A DNA stretch of 64,000 nucleotides from Paenalicyclobacillus ferrooxydans (GTDB lineage: Bacteria > Bacillota > Bacilli > Alicyclobacillales > Alicyclobacillaceae): the NCBI RefSeq assembly GCF_001399675.1, contig NZ_LJCO01000008.1, positions 186,001 to 250,000 of the forward strand, given 5' to 3'. The position numbers and the translations under genes were made by a program. Positions 23,477-32,431 of this stretch are shown in pieces; the first letter of the stretch is position 1; every line of letters starts with the position of its first letter. The notes under the pieces were generated by a model. That model saw only the letters and a list, made by a program, of their open reading frames with translations. It did not search any database and was not told where the DNA came from.

Positions 23477-24373
23477 ATGGTGAGAAAGACATGGGCTCGT
23501 TTGGTCCTTATCGTTGCTGTGGTGTGCGCAGTTGGTGTCGGCTGGATCTACCATCAGCGTGCATCTGCAAGCGCGAGTTCGCACTGGCTGACCGCGCTTG
23601 CCAATCAAACGGCGGTCAGTACGAACAACAGTGCAGCAGTGACCGCGTCCTCGACGGTTGGGGCCAACGCTCAGCCGACCAACACTCAGCTGACCAACAC
23701 GGCCAATCCGTCTACCGGTAAGACAGGTCAGTCCGGTCAGACAGGGAACGAGACAAAGGCCGGTGATCCATCTGCGGCATCTAACATGAGCCAAAGTTCG
23801 GGCAATGGAACGACGTCGCATCAAACTACTTCGTCAGCAAGCGATGCCGCCCGTGCGGCTGCCACGGGTACAAAGTCCAGCGGTACAGGGACAGGCAAGG
23901 TCAACGAAACTGCTCACCAACCAACGAGGAGCACCAACAGTACAAATACTTCCGCATCCACAGATCCATCGAAGACGTCGAGTGCACCGGCCAAATCGGG
24001 GACAACCAACTCGACTAGCGTAAGCAATACGACGCAGAACAGTGGGTCTTTCACGGTCATTGTGAGCGAGAACCACGGACAAACAGTCCTCGAGAAAAAG
24101 GTCATCTCAATTCATCCGGGAGAAAACCTGATGCAGTACATGGAGCAGAACTTCCAGATTGGAACCGCATATGGCGGTGCGTACATTACCTCGATTGACG
24201 GTATCAAGTCACAGTGGACCGGAGTGCCAGTCGACCAGAGAAAGCCTGTGGATTGGTTCCTGTACATCAATACCCAAGAGGCTCCTGTGGGAGCGGAATC
24301 CATCGTTCCCCGCAAGGGAGATGTGGATGATTGGGACTACCATAGTTGGAACCCGAGTACGGGGCAGGGTTGA
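23477..24373 (+). CDS. Membrane-anchored DUF4430 protein (transcobalamin-like C-terminal domain)
   Basis: 298 residues. An N-terminal hydrophobic segment (ARLVLIVAVVCAVGVGWIY) anchors it. A Ser/Thr/Asn-rich linker of about 150 residues should span the wall. The C-terminal domain of about 110 residues (VIVSENHGQTVLEKKVISI, PGENLMQYMEQNF, YGGAYITSIDGI, DWFLYINTQEAPVGAES) matches DUF4430, the fold of the transcobalamin/intrinsic-factor beta domain. ATG 23477 has GAGGGGGAACC upstream. As first gene behind a B12 riboswitch, it is probably a surface cobalamin-binding module (inference). Confidence 0.85.
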   Translation: MVRKTWARLVLIVAVVCAVGVGWIYHQRASASASSHWLTALANQTAVSTNNSAAVTASSTVGANAQPTNTQLTNTANPSTGKTGQSGQTGNETKAGDPSAASNMSQSSGNGTTSHQTTSSASDAARAAATGTKSSGTGTGKVNETAHQPTRSTNSTNTSASTDPSKTSSAPAKSGTTNSTSVSNTTQNSGSFTVIVSENHGQTVLEKKVISIHPGENLMQYMEQNFQIGTAYGGAYITSIDGIKSQWTGVPVDQRKPVDWFLYINTQEAPVGAESIVPRKGDVDDWDYHSWNPSTGQG

Positions 24374-24374
24374 G

Positions 24375-25340
24375 ATGAGGAATATACGGCAGATGCACCC
24401 GTACAATCTGCTCATTGCCCTCGTGGGATGGGTCGTTGTTGTATACCAGATCAGCGGATTTGTTGCCGCCGCCGTTTCTTTTCTGAGCGCATCCGCTCTG
24501 CAGGCAGGCATCAATCAAGCTGCAGACGTGCGATCTCGATTGGGCGGAATGGTACGCGTTCTCCAGTTTTCGTTGCCGCTGATGCTCGTGTACACCCTGA
24601 TTCAAGCGGCTTTATCTTCGGACCAGAGCAGCCCGAGCAGCGTTGCAGGAACGATCCTATCGCAGGCTCCAGGCGCACAGGGACTAAGCCGTATCCTATG
24701 GGTCGGACCAGCAGTCCCTACCTTGGGTCAGCTGATGATTACAACCGGCAGCTTGCTTGGCGGTATCGACCGCGCGCTGCATCTCTGGGCGTTGCTGCTT
24801 GGCGTGATGGCCATCACGAGGATGATCCGACCCGACCACGTGACGGTTTGGCTGGGTCGGCACTTTGGGCGCGTCGGTTTGACGATTTCGATGATGATGA
24901 ACTTTTTACCGCTGATGCAGGCGGAATACCACCGGATCCACGAGTATGTCTGGCTCCGTGCAGGAATCGGCAGTGACGCAAAATGGCGGGATCGTCTTCG
25001 GGCGACGGGTGCGGTCTTGCAGGCATTGCTCATGAATGCACTCGAGCGCTCATGGTTCCTCGCTGAGAGTATGTTTGTGCGGGGTTATGGAGATCGAGTA
25101 CGAACTTTTTATAACCATACGCCTTGGCGAACAAGGGACACGTGGACGCTGACGGCTTGGGTTCTGCTCGGAGCAGCCGCTGTCGTACTGAATGTCGCTA
25201 ACCCGGGCACAGGAGGGATGACGGCAAACCCTTCCGCCATTTCTCTTGGAGCCCAGTGCTGGTTGGCCGCTGACGTATTGGTCGCGAGTTTGATCTGTCT
25301 GTGGATGGGAGGTTTGTTTCATGCCAATCGTGACCGTTGA
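24375..25340 (+). CDS. ECF transporter transmembrane (T) component, CbiQ/EcfT family
   Basis: 321 residues with about six hydrophobic segments. The coupling-helix sequences YVWLRAGIGSD and MFVRGYGDRV correspond to the paired Ala-Arg-Gly signatures of EcfT, the integral membrane subunit linking ATPases to the substrate-binding S component. ATG 24375 lies one base after the DUF4430 stop, with GGGGCAGGG upstream. Its 3' end overlaps the ATPase gene by 20 bases. Confidence 0.88.
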   Translation: MRNIRQMHPYNLLIALVGWVVVVYQISGFVAAAVSFLSASALQAGINQAADVRSRLGGMVRVLQFSLPLMLVYTLIQAALSSDQSSPSSVAGTILSQAPGAQGLSRILWVGPAVPTLGQLMITTGSLLGGIDRALHLWALLLGVMAITRMIRPDHVTVWLGRHFGRVGLTISMMMNFLPLMQAEYHRIHEYVWLRAGIGSDAKWRDRLRATGAVLQALLMNALERSWFLAESMFVRGYGDRVRTFYNHTPWRTRDTWTLTAWVLLGAAAVVLNVANPGTGGMTANPSAISLGAQCWLAADVLVASLICLWMGGLFHANRDR

Positions 25341-27195
25341 TCACCTGACTTACCGATATGGCGGAGCATCCTCTGATGCACTGAAAGACGTTTCTTTGCA
25401 AATTGAACCAGGCGAGTGGGTGGTCATTCAAGGCGTAACAGGATCGGGCAAGTCGACCCTCCTTAAGACGTTGACCGGGGCCTGCCCAGAGTTTTACGGG
25501 GGTACGATACAGGGGAGCGTCGCTCTCGGCGGCAAGGCGGTTCACGAGATGACGGTTGCAGAGCGTGTCGGCATGGTTGGATTCGTGAATCAGGACCCGG
25601 AAGCCGGCACAGTCTACGACGTCACTGACCGGGAAGTTGCCTTTACCTTGGAGAACCAAGGACTGCCCGGAGTTGATATGGCGTGGAGGGTTGCCGAAGC
25701 GATGGAACTCGCAGGTCTGTCGGAAGTCGCACTGCGCCACACCAGTGAACTGTCCGGAGGGCAGCGACAGCGCCTTGCTCTCGCAGCTGCACTGGTTCAC
25801 CAACCGAGAATCCTTGTGTTGGACGAGCCTTCTTCTCAGCTCGATCCGGTGTCAGCGAGTGACCTGCTCGACCATCTTCGCCGCCTTCAAGAGGAGTTCG
25901 GCATGACGATTGTGATGTCAGAGCATCGCCTCGATGCAGTCTACGCAGTGGCTGACAGAGCCGTCTTTATGGCAGACGGCGAGATTAAATATATCGGCTC
26001 CACACGCGACATGGCGCGTTGGACCCGCATCCATGCTCCCGGTCAGACACCGGCCATCGCGAGACTGTTTCCAACCGATGAATCACCTGCGCTGTCTGTG
26101 CGCGAAGCGCGTGAGCATCTCCTGCTCCCGAATGAGCAGAAGTCTCAGCCAGACGCTAGGAACGATTGGTCTGCTCCGAGTGCACGGCGAGACGCCAGCC
26201 ACGAGCCGTTTGCTGCGGCCGCGAACGGCGAGATAAACGAGCACGGCCACAAGGACGAGAATGGTTACAAGGACGGCCACGGTCACAAGGACGAGAATGG
26301 TTACAACGACGACCACGGTCACAAGGACGAGAATGGTTACAACGACGACCACGGTCACAAGGACGAGATGACCAGACACCGGGATCGGCGAGTCATCACC
26401 CTCGACAGGGTCAGCGCTCGTTACAGGGGGGCCTCCGAGCTGACCCTTCGCGATTGTTCACTGGAACTTCAGGAGGGGCAGGCAACAGCCGTTATTGGGC
26501 CAAACGGATCGGGCAAGTCGACGCTCCTGAGGGTGCTCGCGGGACTGATGCCGGTGGAATCTGGCAGGCTGACAGCCCCAACAGCGAATCGACAGAGAAA
26601 GAGGTGGCTTTCAAGAAAGGACGCACCTTCTTATCCGGGAGACCTAAAGGTCGGATACTTGCCGCAAAAACCGTCCGATTTGTTTAGTCAACTGAAGGTT
26701 CGAGATGAAATCCTGCTTGGACTTCGGCTCGCCGGCGGTTCGGCGGGGGAAATGACAAAGCAGCTCGAGCGGGTGTCAGCAGAACTGCGTGTGGGACATC
26801 TGTTAGACCGCTCACCGCGCGACCTGTCGGGCGGTGAACAAATGCAGGTTGCCCTGGCTGGGTTACTCGTGACAAACCCTTCTGTACTTTTGCTTGATGA
26901 ACCAACACGAGGCCTCGATGCTGAGCAAAAGGTTAAGGTTGGAGCGCTCATTAAAGAACTGACGCAACGACGCGGCCTGATCGTAGTCATGGTGTCCCAC
27001 GATATGGAACTCGTGGCGCAGACCGCAGACCAGGTGCTGTTTCTGTTCAACGGATCGATCGCGCTTCGGGGCGGTCCTGACCAGGTGTTCTCGAAAGGGC
27101 TCTATTTCTCTCCACCTGTTGCACGCGTGTTCCGCGGGTTTGACGACCGGGTATTGTCCCTCGAGGATGCTGTGCAGAAGGGGTGGGCGAGATGA
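25321..27195 (+). CDS. ECF transporter ATPase, two ABC domains fused, with a His-rich repeat linker
   Basis: 624 residues. The first ABC domain (1-about 240) has Walker A GVTGSGKSTLL, signature LSGGQRQRLALAAAL and Walker B ILVLDEPSSQLD. The second (about 355-624) has GPNGSGKSTLL, LSGGEQMQVALAGLL and VLLLDEPTRGLD. Together they replace the usual EcfA/EcfA' pair. The linker contains three and a third copies of a 12-residue repeat HKDENGYNDDHG, very rich in His and Asp. ATG 25321 follows GGGAGGTTTGTTTC. It powers cobalamin uptake, judged by the riboswitch. Confidence 0.93.
   Translation: MPIVTVDHLTYRYGGASSDALKDVSLQIEPGEWVVIQGVTGSGKSTLLKTLTGACPEFYGGTIQGSVALGGKAVHEMTVAERVGMVGFVNQDPEAGTVYDVTDREVAFTLENQGLPGVDMAWRVAEAMELAGLSEVALRHTSELSGGQRQRLALAAALVHQPRILVLDEPSSQLDPVSASDLLDHLRRLQEEFGMTIVMSEHRLDAVYAVADRAVFMADGEIKYIGSTRDMARWTRIHAPGQTPAIARLFPTDESPALSVREAREHLLLPNEQKSQPDARNDWSAPSARRDASHEPFAAAANGEINEHGHKDENGYKDGHGHKDENGYNDDHGHKDENGYNDDHGHKDEMTRHRDRRVITLDRVSARYRGASELTLRDCSLELQEGQATAVIGPNGSGKSTLLRVLAGLMPVESGRLTAPTANRQRKRWLSRKDAPSYPGDLKVGYLPQKPSDLFSQLKVRDEILLGLRLAGGSAGEMTKQLERVSAELRVGHLLDRSPRDLSGGEQMQVALAGLLVTNPSVLLLDEPTRGLDAEQKVKVGALIKELTQRRGLIVVMVSHDMELVAQTADQVLFLFNGSIALRGGPDQVFSKGLYFSPPVARVFRGFDDRVLSLEDAVQKGWAR
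26248..26367 (+). repeat. 36-bp in-frame repeat in the ECF ATPase linker
   Basis: Units at 26248, 26284 and 26320, plus a 12-bp partial at 26356, encode HKDENGY(K/N)D(G/D)HG. The repeat is a multiple of 3 and confined to the interdomain linker. Confidence 0.97.
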
Positions 27196-27875
27196 GTCGG
27201 AAACACCTTGCGACGACAGCATTGATTCTTGCCGTGCTCAGTGTGCTCGTTTGCACCGCGCTTCGGTTTCCGTGGTGGGCGGAACTCATTATTTTACTTG
27301 CTTTAGGAGCCTATGCCCTCCTCGAATGGTATGAGCATTTTGCAATCGACCCCAAGCAGATTGCGCTTGTGGCTACTTTATCCGCGCTCGGTGCAGTTGG
27401 TCGAACGGCTGTGCAGGGCGTCCCTGGTGTACAACCTGCTACGTTTCTGGTCATTGCAAGCGGCTACGCTTTTGGTCCGGTGGTCGGAGCAGTTGTTGGG
27501 GCGTTTACGGGCATCGGATCGGACTTGTTTCTTGGCGAAGGGGGGTGGACACCTTGGCACGTGTTGGCCTGGGGGCTGGCTGGGTTCTGCAGCGGTCTGC
27601 TCCGATACGTCGTCAACCGTTACCGTAGAGGACTGATGGGGTTATACGGTGCTGTGTGGGGATATGTCTTTGGTTGGATCATGAACACTTGGCTCTTACT
27701 TGGCGGCAGCAGCGTCAGTCTGCATGCATACTTTGCACTTTGCGCAGCGAGCTTCTGGTTTGACACCTTGCATGCGGCAGCGACAGGAGCCCTTTGTGTC
27801 TTTGTAGGCAAACCGGTTGATACCGTGCTCAGTCGTTTTCGACATCGCATGAAAGTCAGCCGAATCGCATCATAA
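27192..27875 (+). CDS. ECF transporter substrate-binding (S) component
   Basis: 227 residues with six or so hydrophobic segments and the S-component pattern ALVATLSALGAVGRTAVQGV, PVVGAVVGAFTGIGSDLFLG and EGGWTPWHVLAWGLAGF. ATG 27192 overlaps the ATPase stop as ATGA. In a B12-riboswitch operon the likely ligand is cobalamin or a precursor (inference). It is not an obvious BtuM or CbrT by the motifs I can recall, so it may represent a less studied cobalamin S family. Confidence 0.85.
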   Translation: MSRKHLATTALILAVLSVLVCTALRFPWWAELIILLALGAYALLEWYEHFAIDPKQIALVATLSALGAVGRTAVQGVPGVQPATFLVIASGYAFGPVVGAVVGAFTGIGSDLFLGEGGWTPWHVLAWGLAGFCSGLLRYVVNRYRRGLMGLYGAVWGYVFGWIMNTWLLLGGSSVSLHAYFALCAASFWFDTLHAAATGALCVFVGKPVDTVLSRFRHRMKVSRIAS

Positions 27876-27924
27876 CCGGATTGCATCATAACCAAATTCG
27901 CACGATAAAAGGAGAGGTTAAAAC

Positions 27925-29172
27925 ATGAAAAAACAACTCACGCTGACTGGAGTCAGTGCAGCACTGGCGCTTGGGATGGTGGTCCCGGCAGCCTTGGCCG
28001 CACAGACAGGAACAACTTCGACAGCAACTCTGTCTGCAGAAAAAACGTCTGCAGTGGCGTGGATGCAGAAAAATGCGGTCAGTCAGATGCCAGACTGGAC
28101 AGCGGTAGCGACCTATGCGGCAACCGGAAACTTTGCCAACATCACATTCCCTAAGTCGTACGTGTCGGGACTCAAAAGCAGTACGGATTACGCACGGGCC
28201 ATTTTGGGCGTGTTGGCGACAGGAGGGGACCCTCATTCATTCCAAGGGGTGAATCTGGTGGCAAAACTCGCAGCGACACAGCTCACGAGCGGATCGAATG
28301 AAGGCAAGTTTACAGACAATATTGATAAGACGGGTACGGACATGATTAACAACCAGGCATGGGCCATCATTGCACTTGAAGATGCTGGCGGGGTTACATA
28401 TAACCGTGCTGCTGCAGCCATGTGGCTCATCAGTCATCAAAACAAGGATGGCGGATTTGGCTATTCCGCACAGTACAATACCAGTGACGCGGACGATACC
28501 GCCGCCGCGGTGGTTGCGCTCGGGCTACTAGGCTTCACCAAGGACAGCAAGCCAGTGTCAGCAGCCTTACAGTACTTAAAGACCCAACAGGCCGCTGACG
28601 GCGGGTTTGTCAATGGAGCCACAACAAGCAATTCTGATTCGACAGGCGTGACTATTGATGCACTCGAAAGTGCCGGCATTCCGGCTGCAAGCTGGACAGC
28701 GAAAGACGGGAACCCAGTTTCCGCATTGTTGTCCTTTTATGATAAGGCAAGCGGCGGGTTCAACTACGATAACACAGGCAGTGAGTGGTCAGGCGTATCG
28801 GCGATGTCGACCCGCGATTCCATCTTTGGTCTGTCCGCAGTCCAAACCGGCAAATCGGTCTATCAACGCTTGCATTATCGGCGGTTGAACTCATTGAACA
28901 GCTATTGGAGCCACATTTATGCAGCAGGCGGGGCATGGTTCAATCATCAGTGGATTGCGTGGCCTCAGCTGCGATCGATGGCGATTGCGGGCAGCTATCT
29001 TTCAGATTTGACGCCAGAGTGGCAAAAGGTGGTTGCCGCCAGGGGGGAATGGGTGACGCAAAATGGACATCGAACATGGCTGACGTGGGGGCCAGCACTG
29101 GCAAATGAGGCATTGGCTCAAAGTTTTGGACTCGATACCCTACACCTCAGTCTGATTGCCGCTGTGAAATAA
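27925..29172 (+). CDS. Secreted alpha/alpha-toroid protein (prenyltransferase/squalene-oxidase repeat; intrinsic-factor-like barrel)
   Basis: 415 residues. The signal peptide MKKQLTLTGVSAALALGMVV has an ALA-A cleavage site. The rest has terpenoid-toroid helical repeats, with the hallmark turns KDGGFGYSAQYNTSDADDTA, AADGGFVNG and ASGGFNYD. The alpha/alpha-barrel half of transcobalamin and intrinsic factor belongs to the same superfamily, and the other half (DUF4430) is encoded by the first gene of this operon. A surface or secreted cobalamin-capture role is inferred. ATG 27925 follows AAAGGAGAGGTTAAAAC. Confidence 0.82.
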   Translation: MKKQLTLTGVSAALALGMVVPAALAAQTGTTSTATLSAEKTSAVAWMQKNAVSQMPDWTAVATYAATGNFANITFPKSYVSGLKSSTDYARAILGVLATGGDPHSFQGVNLVAKLAATQLTSGSNEGKFTDNIDKTGTDMINNQAWAIIALEDAGGVTYNRAAAAMWLISHQNKDGGFGYSAQYNTSDADDTAAAVVALGLLGFTKDSKPVSAALQYLKTQQAADGGFVNGATTSNSDSTGVTIDALESAGIPAASWTAKDGNPVSALLSFYDKASGGFNYDNTGSEWSGVSAMSTRDSIFGLSAVQTGKSVYQRLHYRRLNSLNSYWSHIYAAGGAWFNHQWIAWPQLRSMAIAGSYLSDLTPEWQKVVAARGEWVTQNGHRTWLTWGPALANEALAQSFGLDTLHLSLIAAVK

Positions 29173-29236
29173 GGCGCATACAACCTTGATGCGTGAGGAC
29201 ACCCTAGCAGGTACACACATAGTCCGGGGTGATCCA

Positions 29237-29746
29237 ATGCGCAATCGATGGTTTGGGATGCTTACAATGACTCTCACAGTCACGCTCACAATGACTGCTG
29301 CGCTCGGAGTCACAGCCTGTGGGTCTGGAAACACCGCGGCACAAGCCAGCGGTGAGCAGTTACCCGCCGGGGTCGTTGAAGTGCTGCCTCAAGATGTGGC
29401 GGGTGCACCGATGAACCTGCGTATTCCGGCGCTTGACAGGCCCTCTGTGACGAAGGCAGTCCATAATGGGCAGACGGTGAATATCGCAGCACGCGCCAGG
29501 TGGAGGGGGAGCACCGTCACACTGTACTATCTTCCTCGCTACAACTTGAAACATGAAGGAACACATTTCAAACTGGTCAGTGCGCAAGGCGTACAGCGGA
29601 TCGGAAAATATCCGATCGACCAAAAAGGAAACTGGACGGCAAGCTGGGGTGTAGGGGACTATCCGATACCACAGCATAAACCAATGTATTTGCTCGCAGT
29701 GACAGATGCAGGGCAGGTTGGACTTGTCCAGATGGATACCACGTAA
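29237..29746 (+). CDS. Small lipoprotein, last gene of the B12-riboswitch operon
   Basis: 169 residues with a lipoprotein signal ending at LGVTACGSG, which would attach it to the outer face of the membrane. The mature part, mainly predicted beta strands (NIAARARWRGSTVTLYYLPR, GNWTASWGVGDYP), is not recognised. ATG 29237 has GGGGTGATCC upstream. Co-transcription with the ECF genes and the toroid protein suggests a third extracellular part of the uptake machinery; this is inference from position only. Confidence 0.7.
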   Translation: MRNRWFGMLTMTLTVTLTMTAALGVTACGSGNTAAQASGEQLPAGVVEVLPQDVAGAPMNLRIPALDRPSVTKAVHNGQTVNIAARARWRGSTVTLYYLPRYNLKHEGTHFKLVSAQGVQRIGKYPIDQKGNWTASWGVGDYPIPQHKPMYLLAVTDAGQVGLVQMDTT

Positions 29747-29765
29747 GACATAGCATGATTGACGA

Positions 29766-29791
29766 AGGGCTGGACGCATGTGTCCAGCCCT
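29766..29791 (+). terminator. Terminator at the end of the B12 operon
   Basis: AGGGCTGGAC / GTCCAGCCCT, a perfect 10-bp stem, shortly after the lipoprotein stop. The T-run is poor. Confidence 0.7.
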
Positions 29792-29859
29792 GTCGCTTGA
29801 ATGAATGATTGACGATCCGGTTTCCTGTCCTGAGTCAGGACAACTCGGGTCATTATAGA

Positions 29860-30645
29860 CTACTGGATGACACGCCTGGCAAAGACAAGATTCCGTCCCA
29901 ACCAGGTGCCACGGAGAGGTTCAATGGTTACTTTGCCCCAACCGCCGCCTTCCTGAATCACCATTCCATTGCCCATATAGATACCCACATGCCCTCCGCC
30001 TGTCGGGTTATTCGCCGTAGCAAAGAACAGAAGGTCTCCTTCACGGATGTCACTCAAGGCAACAGGGGTACCGACAGAGTTTCTCTGCGTGACAGAACTC
30101 CCTGAGAATCTGATACCAAGGGCTGTACGAAACGTCCAAGCGGTAAAGTTGCTGCAGTCAAAACCAACTCCAGGCTCCTGTTTCCCCCACAGGTATGGAA
30201 CGTTTAACTGGGTCTTGGCCGTGGCAATGACTTTATCAGCTTCCACCTGCCAACTTGGCGTAGTGGTTGGAGCAGGACTCGTTGCGGGTGAAGATGATGC
30301 GGGTGCGGAAGCTGCAGTCGGGGATACGGGTTGGGTTGGGCTTGTCCCTGTTGTAGTTACGGTAACGAGGTGCGTATAGAAGCTGTCTGTCGTGATGTAT
30401 ACGTCTTTCCCATTCCATTTGATCTCGTACCAGTACGCATTCGCTTTGGCAACAAGCGGTGCTTTATCGCCGATGAGCAATCTGCCGAGAATGGGACTCT
30501 TCAGGGATGCCGCACTGTGGTAAGAGACCCACCCGTGGTTTGTTTCGACAAAGTTGTGAACCTGCGTTGTTCCGGCAAAGGCCGTCGGCGTGATAGCCGC
30601 AACTGTAAGGGCACCGGTGATAAGGGATAGTTTGAGGTTTCGCAA
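29860..30645 (-). CDS. NlpC/P60 cell-wall peptidase with SH3-like domain
   Basis: 261 residues. Signal peptide (LKLSLITGALTVAAITPTAFA), an SH3b-like domain (residues about 27-90, YWYEIKWNGKDVYI), a Pro/Ser/Thr linker, and a C-terminal NlpC/P60 peptidase with Cys164 in GFDCSNFTAW and His219 in PTGGGHVGIYMG. It cuts peptide cross-links in peptidoglycan. TTG 30645 is chosen because GAAGGAG lies 10 bases upstream and the signal peptide then begins properly. It converges on the B12 operon. Confidence 0.88.
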   Translation of the reverse strand: MRNLKLSLITGALTVAAITPTAFAGTTQVHNFVETNHGWVSYHSAASLKSPILGRLLIGDKAPLVAKANAYWYEIKWNGKDVYITTDSFYTHLVTVTTTGTSPTQPVSPTAASAPASSSPATSPAPTTTPSWQVEADKVIATAKTQLNVPYLWGKQEPGVGFDCSNFTAWTFRTALGIRFSGSSVTQRNSVGTPVALSDIREGDLLFFATANNPTGGGHVGIYMGNGMVIQEGGGWGKVTIEPLRGTWLGRNLVFARRVIQ

Positions 30646-30808
30646 AAGACGAATCGCTCCTTCGTAGCTGCAGCATATCAGAATTGGCCCTGTTTCCACC
30701 CATGTAGCTGGGATACCGGGCTTTTCCTGTACATGTTGATTTCTTCCTGCGAAGTCCTATCCCTTCCGGTAATCGTTTCCTGTAATTCCATGACGAAATC
30801 AGGCGATT

Positions 30809-31741
30809 TTACGTAATATTGACCAACGTTCCAAGGTGCATGTAGGGCCATACCTGCTTCGCTGCCGGGATGGGAAGCTCAACACAACCGAGGCTCTGTG
30901 GATAGCCGTACTGTGATCGAACGAACCCATGTACAGCCTCGCCGCCATAGAAGTAGCTGACGTAGGGGACACCGGGATCAGAATAGTGCTGACCGTTCGG
31001 ATCTTTTCCTTTCATGGTTTGGGAAAGATACTGCAGGTACACGGGGTACGTCCCGGTCACTGTCGGACTTTGTGGAATCCCGCTGTTGGCTAAGGATTTA
31101 ATGATGATCTGGCCGTTATGCCAGAGGCTTAGGGACTCAGGCACCGAAAGGGAGACTTGAACATATGTGAACCCGTATGGGCTCGTTCGGTGAGCCGCTG
31201 CAGCGCTCTTCAACGCGGCGAAGACTTGCGGACCGGCGACACCATCTACAGCCAGCTGATGGACTTCTTCAAATGTCATGACAGCCGATTTGGTCAGCAA
31301 CGTGTACTTTGTCGGTGACCAAAGTGAGACGAGCGACTTCGGTGTCGAAGCGTATTTCCAGTGCCATGAGTTTTGCCCGGCTGTCCATTCAAGTGGGAGG
31401 TAGCCAGTTACGGCGAGCAACTCCTGCAGGCGTTCAACGTTTGTTCCTTGGGATCCGAGGGAAAGGACAATTGGCTGCTGTTTTGGCGGGCTGGTTCTTA
31501 CTTGTGCCGCTGGTTCACGTGAAACGGTACTCTTGGCAGCCACCTTCACGGCCTTTGAAGCAGATTTGCTTTTCACGGGGGCAGCTGCGGAGCCTGCAGA
31601 CGAATCTCTGGATGTGGATTTTGTTTGTGTAGTTGCCGTACTGTTTGGTCCAGCCGGGTGACTTGAAAGAGCGACAGTTCCACAGCCTGTTACAACTGCA
31701 CACAAACAGACACTCAACACAATGCCCAGTCCGTACTTCAT
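30809..31741 (-). CDS. L,D-transpeptidase (YkuD) lipoprotein with peptidoglycan-binding domain
   Basis: 310 residues. A lipobox (VVTGCGTV), a Lys/Ser/Ala-rich spacer, a peptidoglycan-binding_1 domain (LGSQGTNVERLQELLAVTGY ... FEEVHQLAVDGVAGPQVF), then the YkuD catalytic domain with HGFVRSQYGYPQSLGCVELP carrying the catalytic Cys. It forms 3-3 cross-links or attaches groups to the wall. ATG 31741 is preceded by AAAGGTTGGGG; an ATG 21 bases upstream lacks a site. Confidence 0.9.
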   Translation of the reverse strand: MKYGLGIVLSVCLCAVVTGCGTVALSSHPAGPNSTATTQTKSTSRDSSAGSAAAPVKSKSASKAVKVAAKSTVSREPAAQVRTSPPKQQPIVLSLGSQGTNVERLQELLAVTGYLPLEWTAGQNSWHWKYASTPKSLVSLWSPTKYTLLTKSAVMTFEEVHQLAVDGVAGPQVFAALKSAAAAHRTSPYGFTYVQVSLSVPESLSLWHNGQIIIKSLANSGIPQSPTVTGTYPVYLQYLSQTMKGKDPNGQHYSDPGVPYVSYFYGGEAVHGFVRSQYGYPQSLGCVELPIPAAKQVWPYMHLGTLVNIT

Positions 31742-31854
31742 ACAAACCCCAACCTTTGCCATCGATTACGGAGCCAGAAAAGGCATCCAATCTACCCTAT
31801 GGCAGCGGTTGACGATTATGAACGGACATTTGGTTGAGATTTCCTCTTATTCAC

Positions 31855-31881
31855 AAAAAAACCCCCGATGTATTCATCGGG
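31855..31881 (-). terminator. Terminator overlapping the hxlR-type stop codon
   Basis: On the minus strand CCCGATG-AATA-CATCGGG is followed by seven T. The gene's TGA stop lies inside the stem, so the last codons form the terminator. Confidence 0.9.
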
Positions 31882-32230
31882 AGTGCAAAGCAATTTTGTG
31901 TTGCACGGTCGGTCGGGGAATCCAATCATCGGCCCATTGTTGAACGCTATCCATGACAGGAGCGAGTGCACGGCCTTTGTCAGTCAACTCGTATTCGATA
32001 CGTACCGGTGTCTCTGGATAGACCCGGCGCACCAGAATGCCAGCCGCCTCCAGCTCACGAAATCGCTCAGCAAGCATCCTGTCACTCATGTTGGGAATCA
32101 TGCCTGAAATGTCTTTAAAACGCTTCGGGCCGGTTAAAAGCACCCGAATCATAAGCCCTGTCCAGCGTTTTCCCAACAATTCAAAAGCGGATTCGAATTT
32201 TGGGCACAGTTCGAAGGTTTCCTTTTCCAT
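31874..32230 (-). CDS. HxlR-family transcriptional regulator
   Basis: A 118-residue winged-helix protein: CPKFESAFELLGKRWTGLMI, GPKRFKDISGMIPNMSDRML, LEAAGILVRRVYPETPVRIE. One N-terminal Cys (Cys9) sits where HxlR/HypR/YodB proteins have a thiol that senses electrophiles or oxidants. The ATG has a GGAGATGAT-like region upstream. Targets are unknown. The 200 bases to the response regulator gene hold no further gene. Confidence 0.92.
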   Translation of the reverse strand: MEKETFELCPKFESAFELLGKRWTGLMIRVLLTGPKRFKDISGMIPNMSDRMLAERFRELEAAGILVRRVYPETPVRIEYELTDKGRALAPVMDSVQQWADDWIPRPTVQHKIALHSR

Positions 32231-32431
32231 CTCCGATCATCTCCATGCTTATCGTACCACAGATACTTAAGAAACGTAACTGGAAAGCTTAGTAACTAAC
32301 CTTATATAAGCAAACAGCCCTGCCGAACCTACACTGCAGGCAGGGAAGCCGCGATTCACTCAAAAGTGTGACGCTCTGCATGCCTACGTTTTACAGTATG
32401 GCCATTTTTCTGACTGGTTTAGTCAGACATA

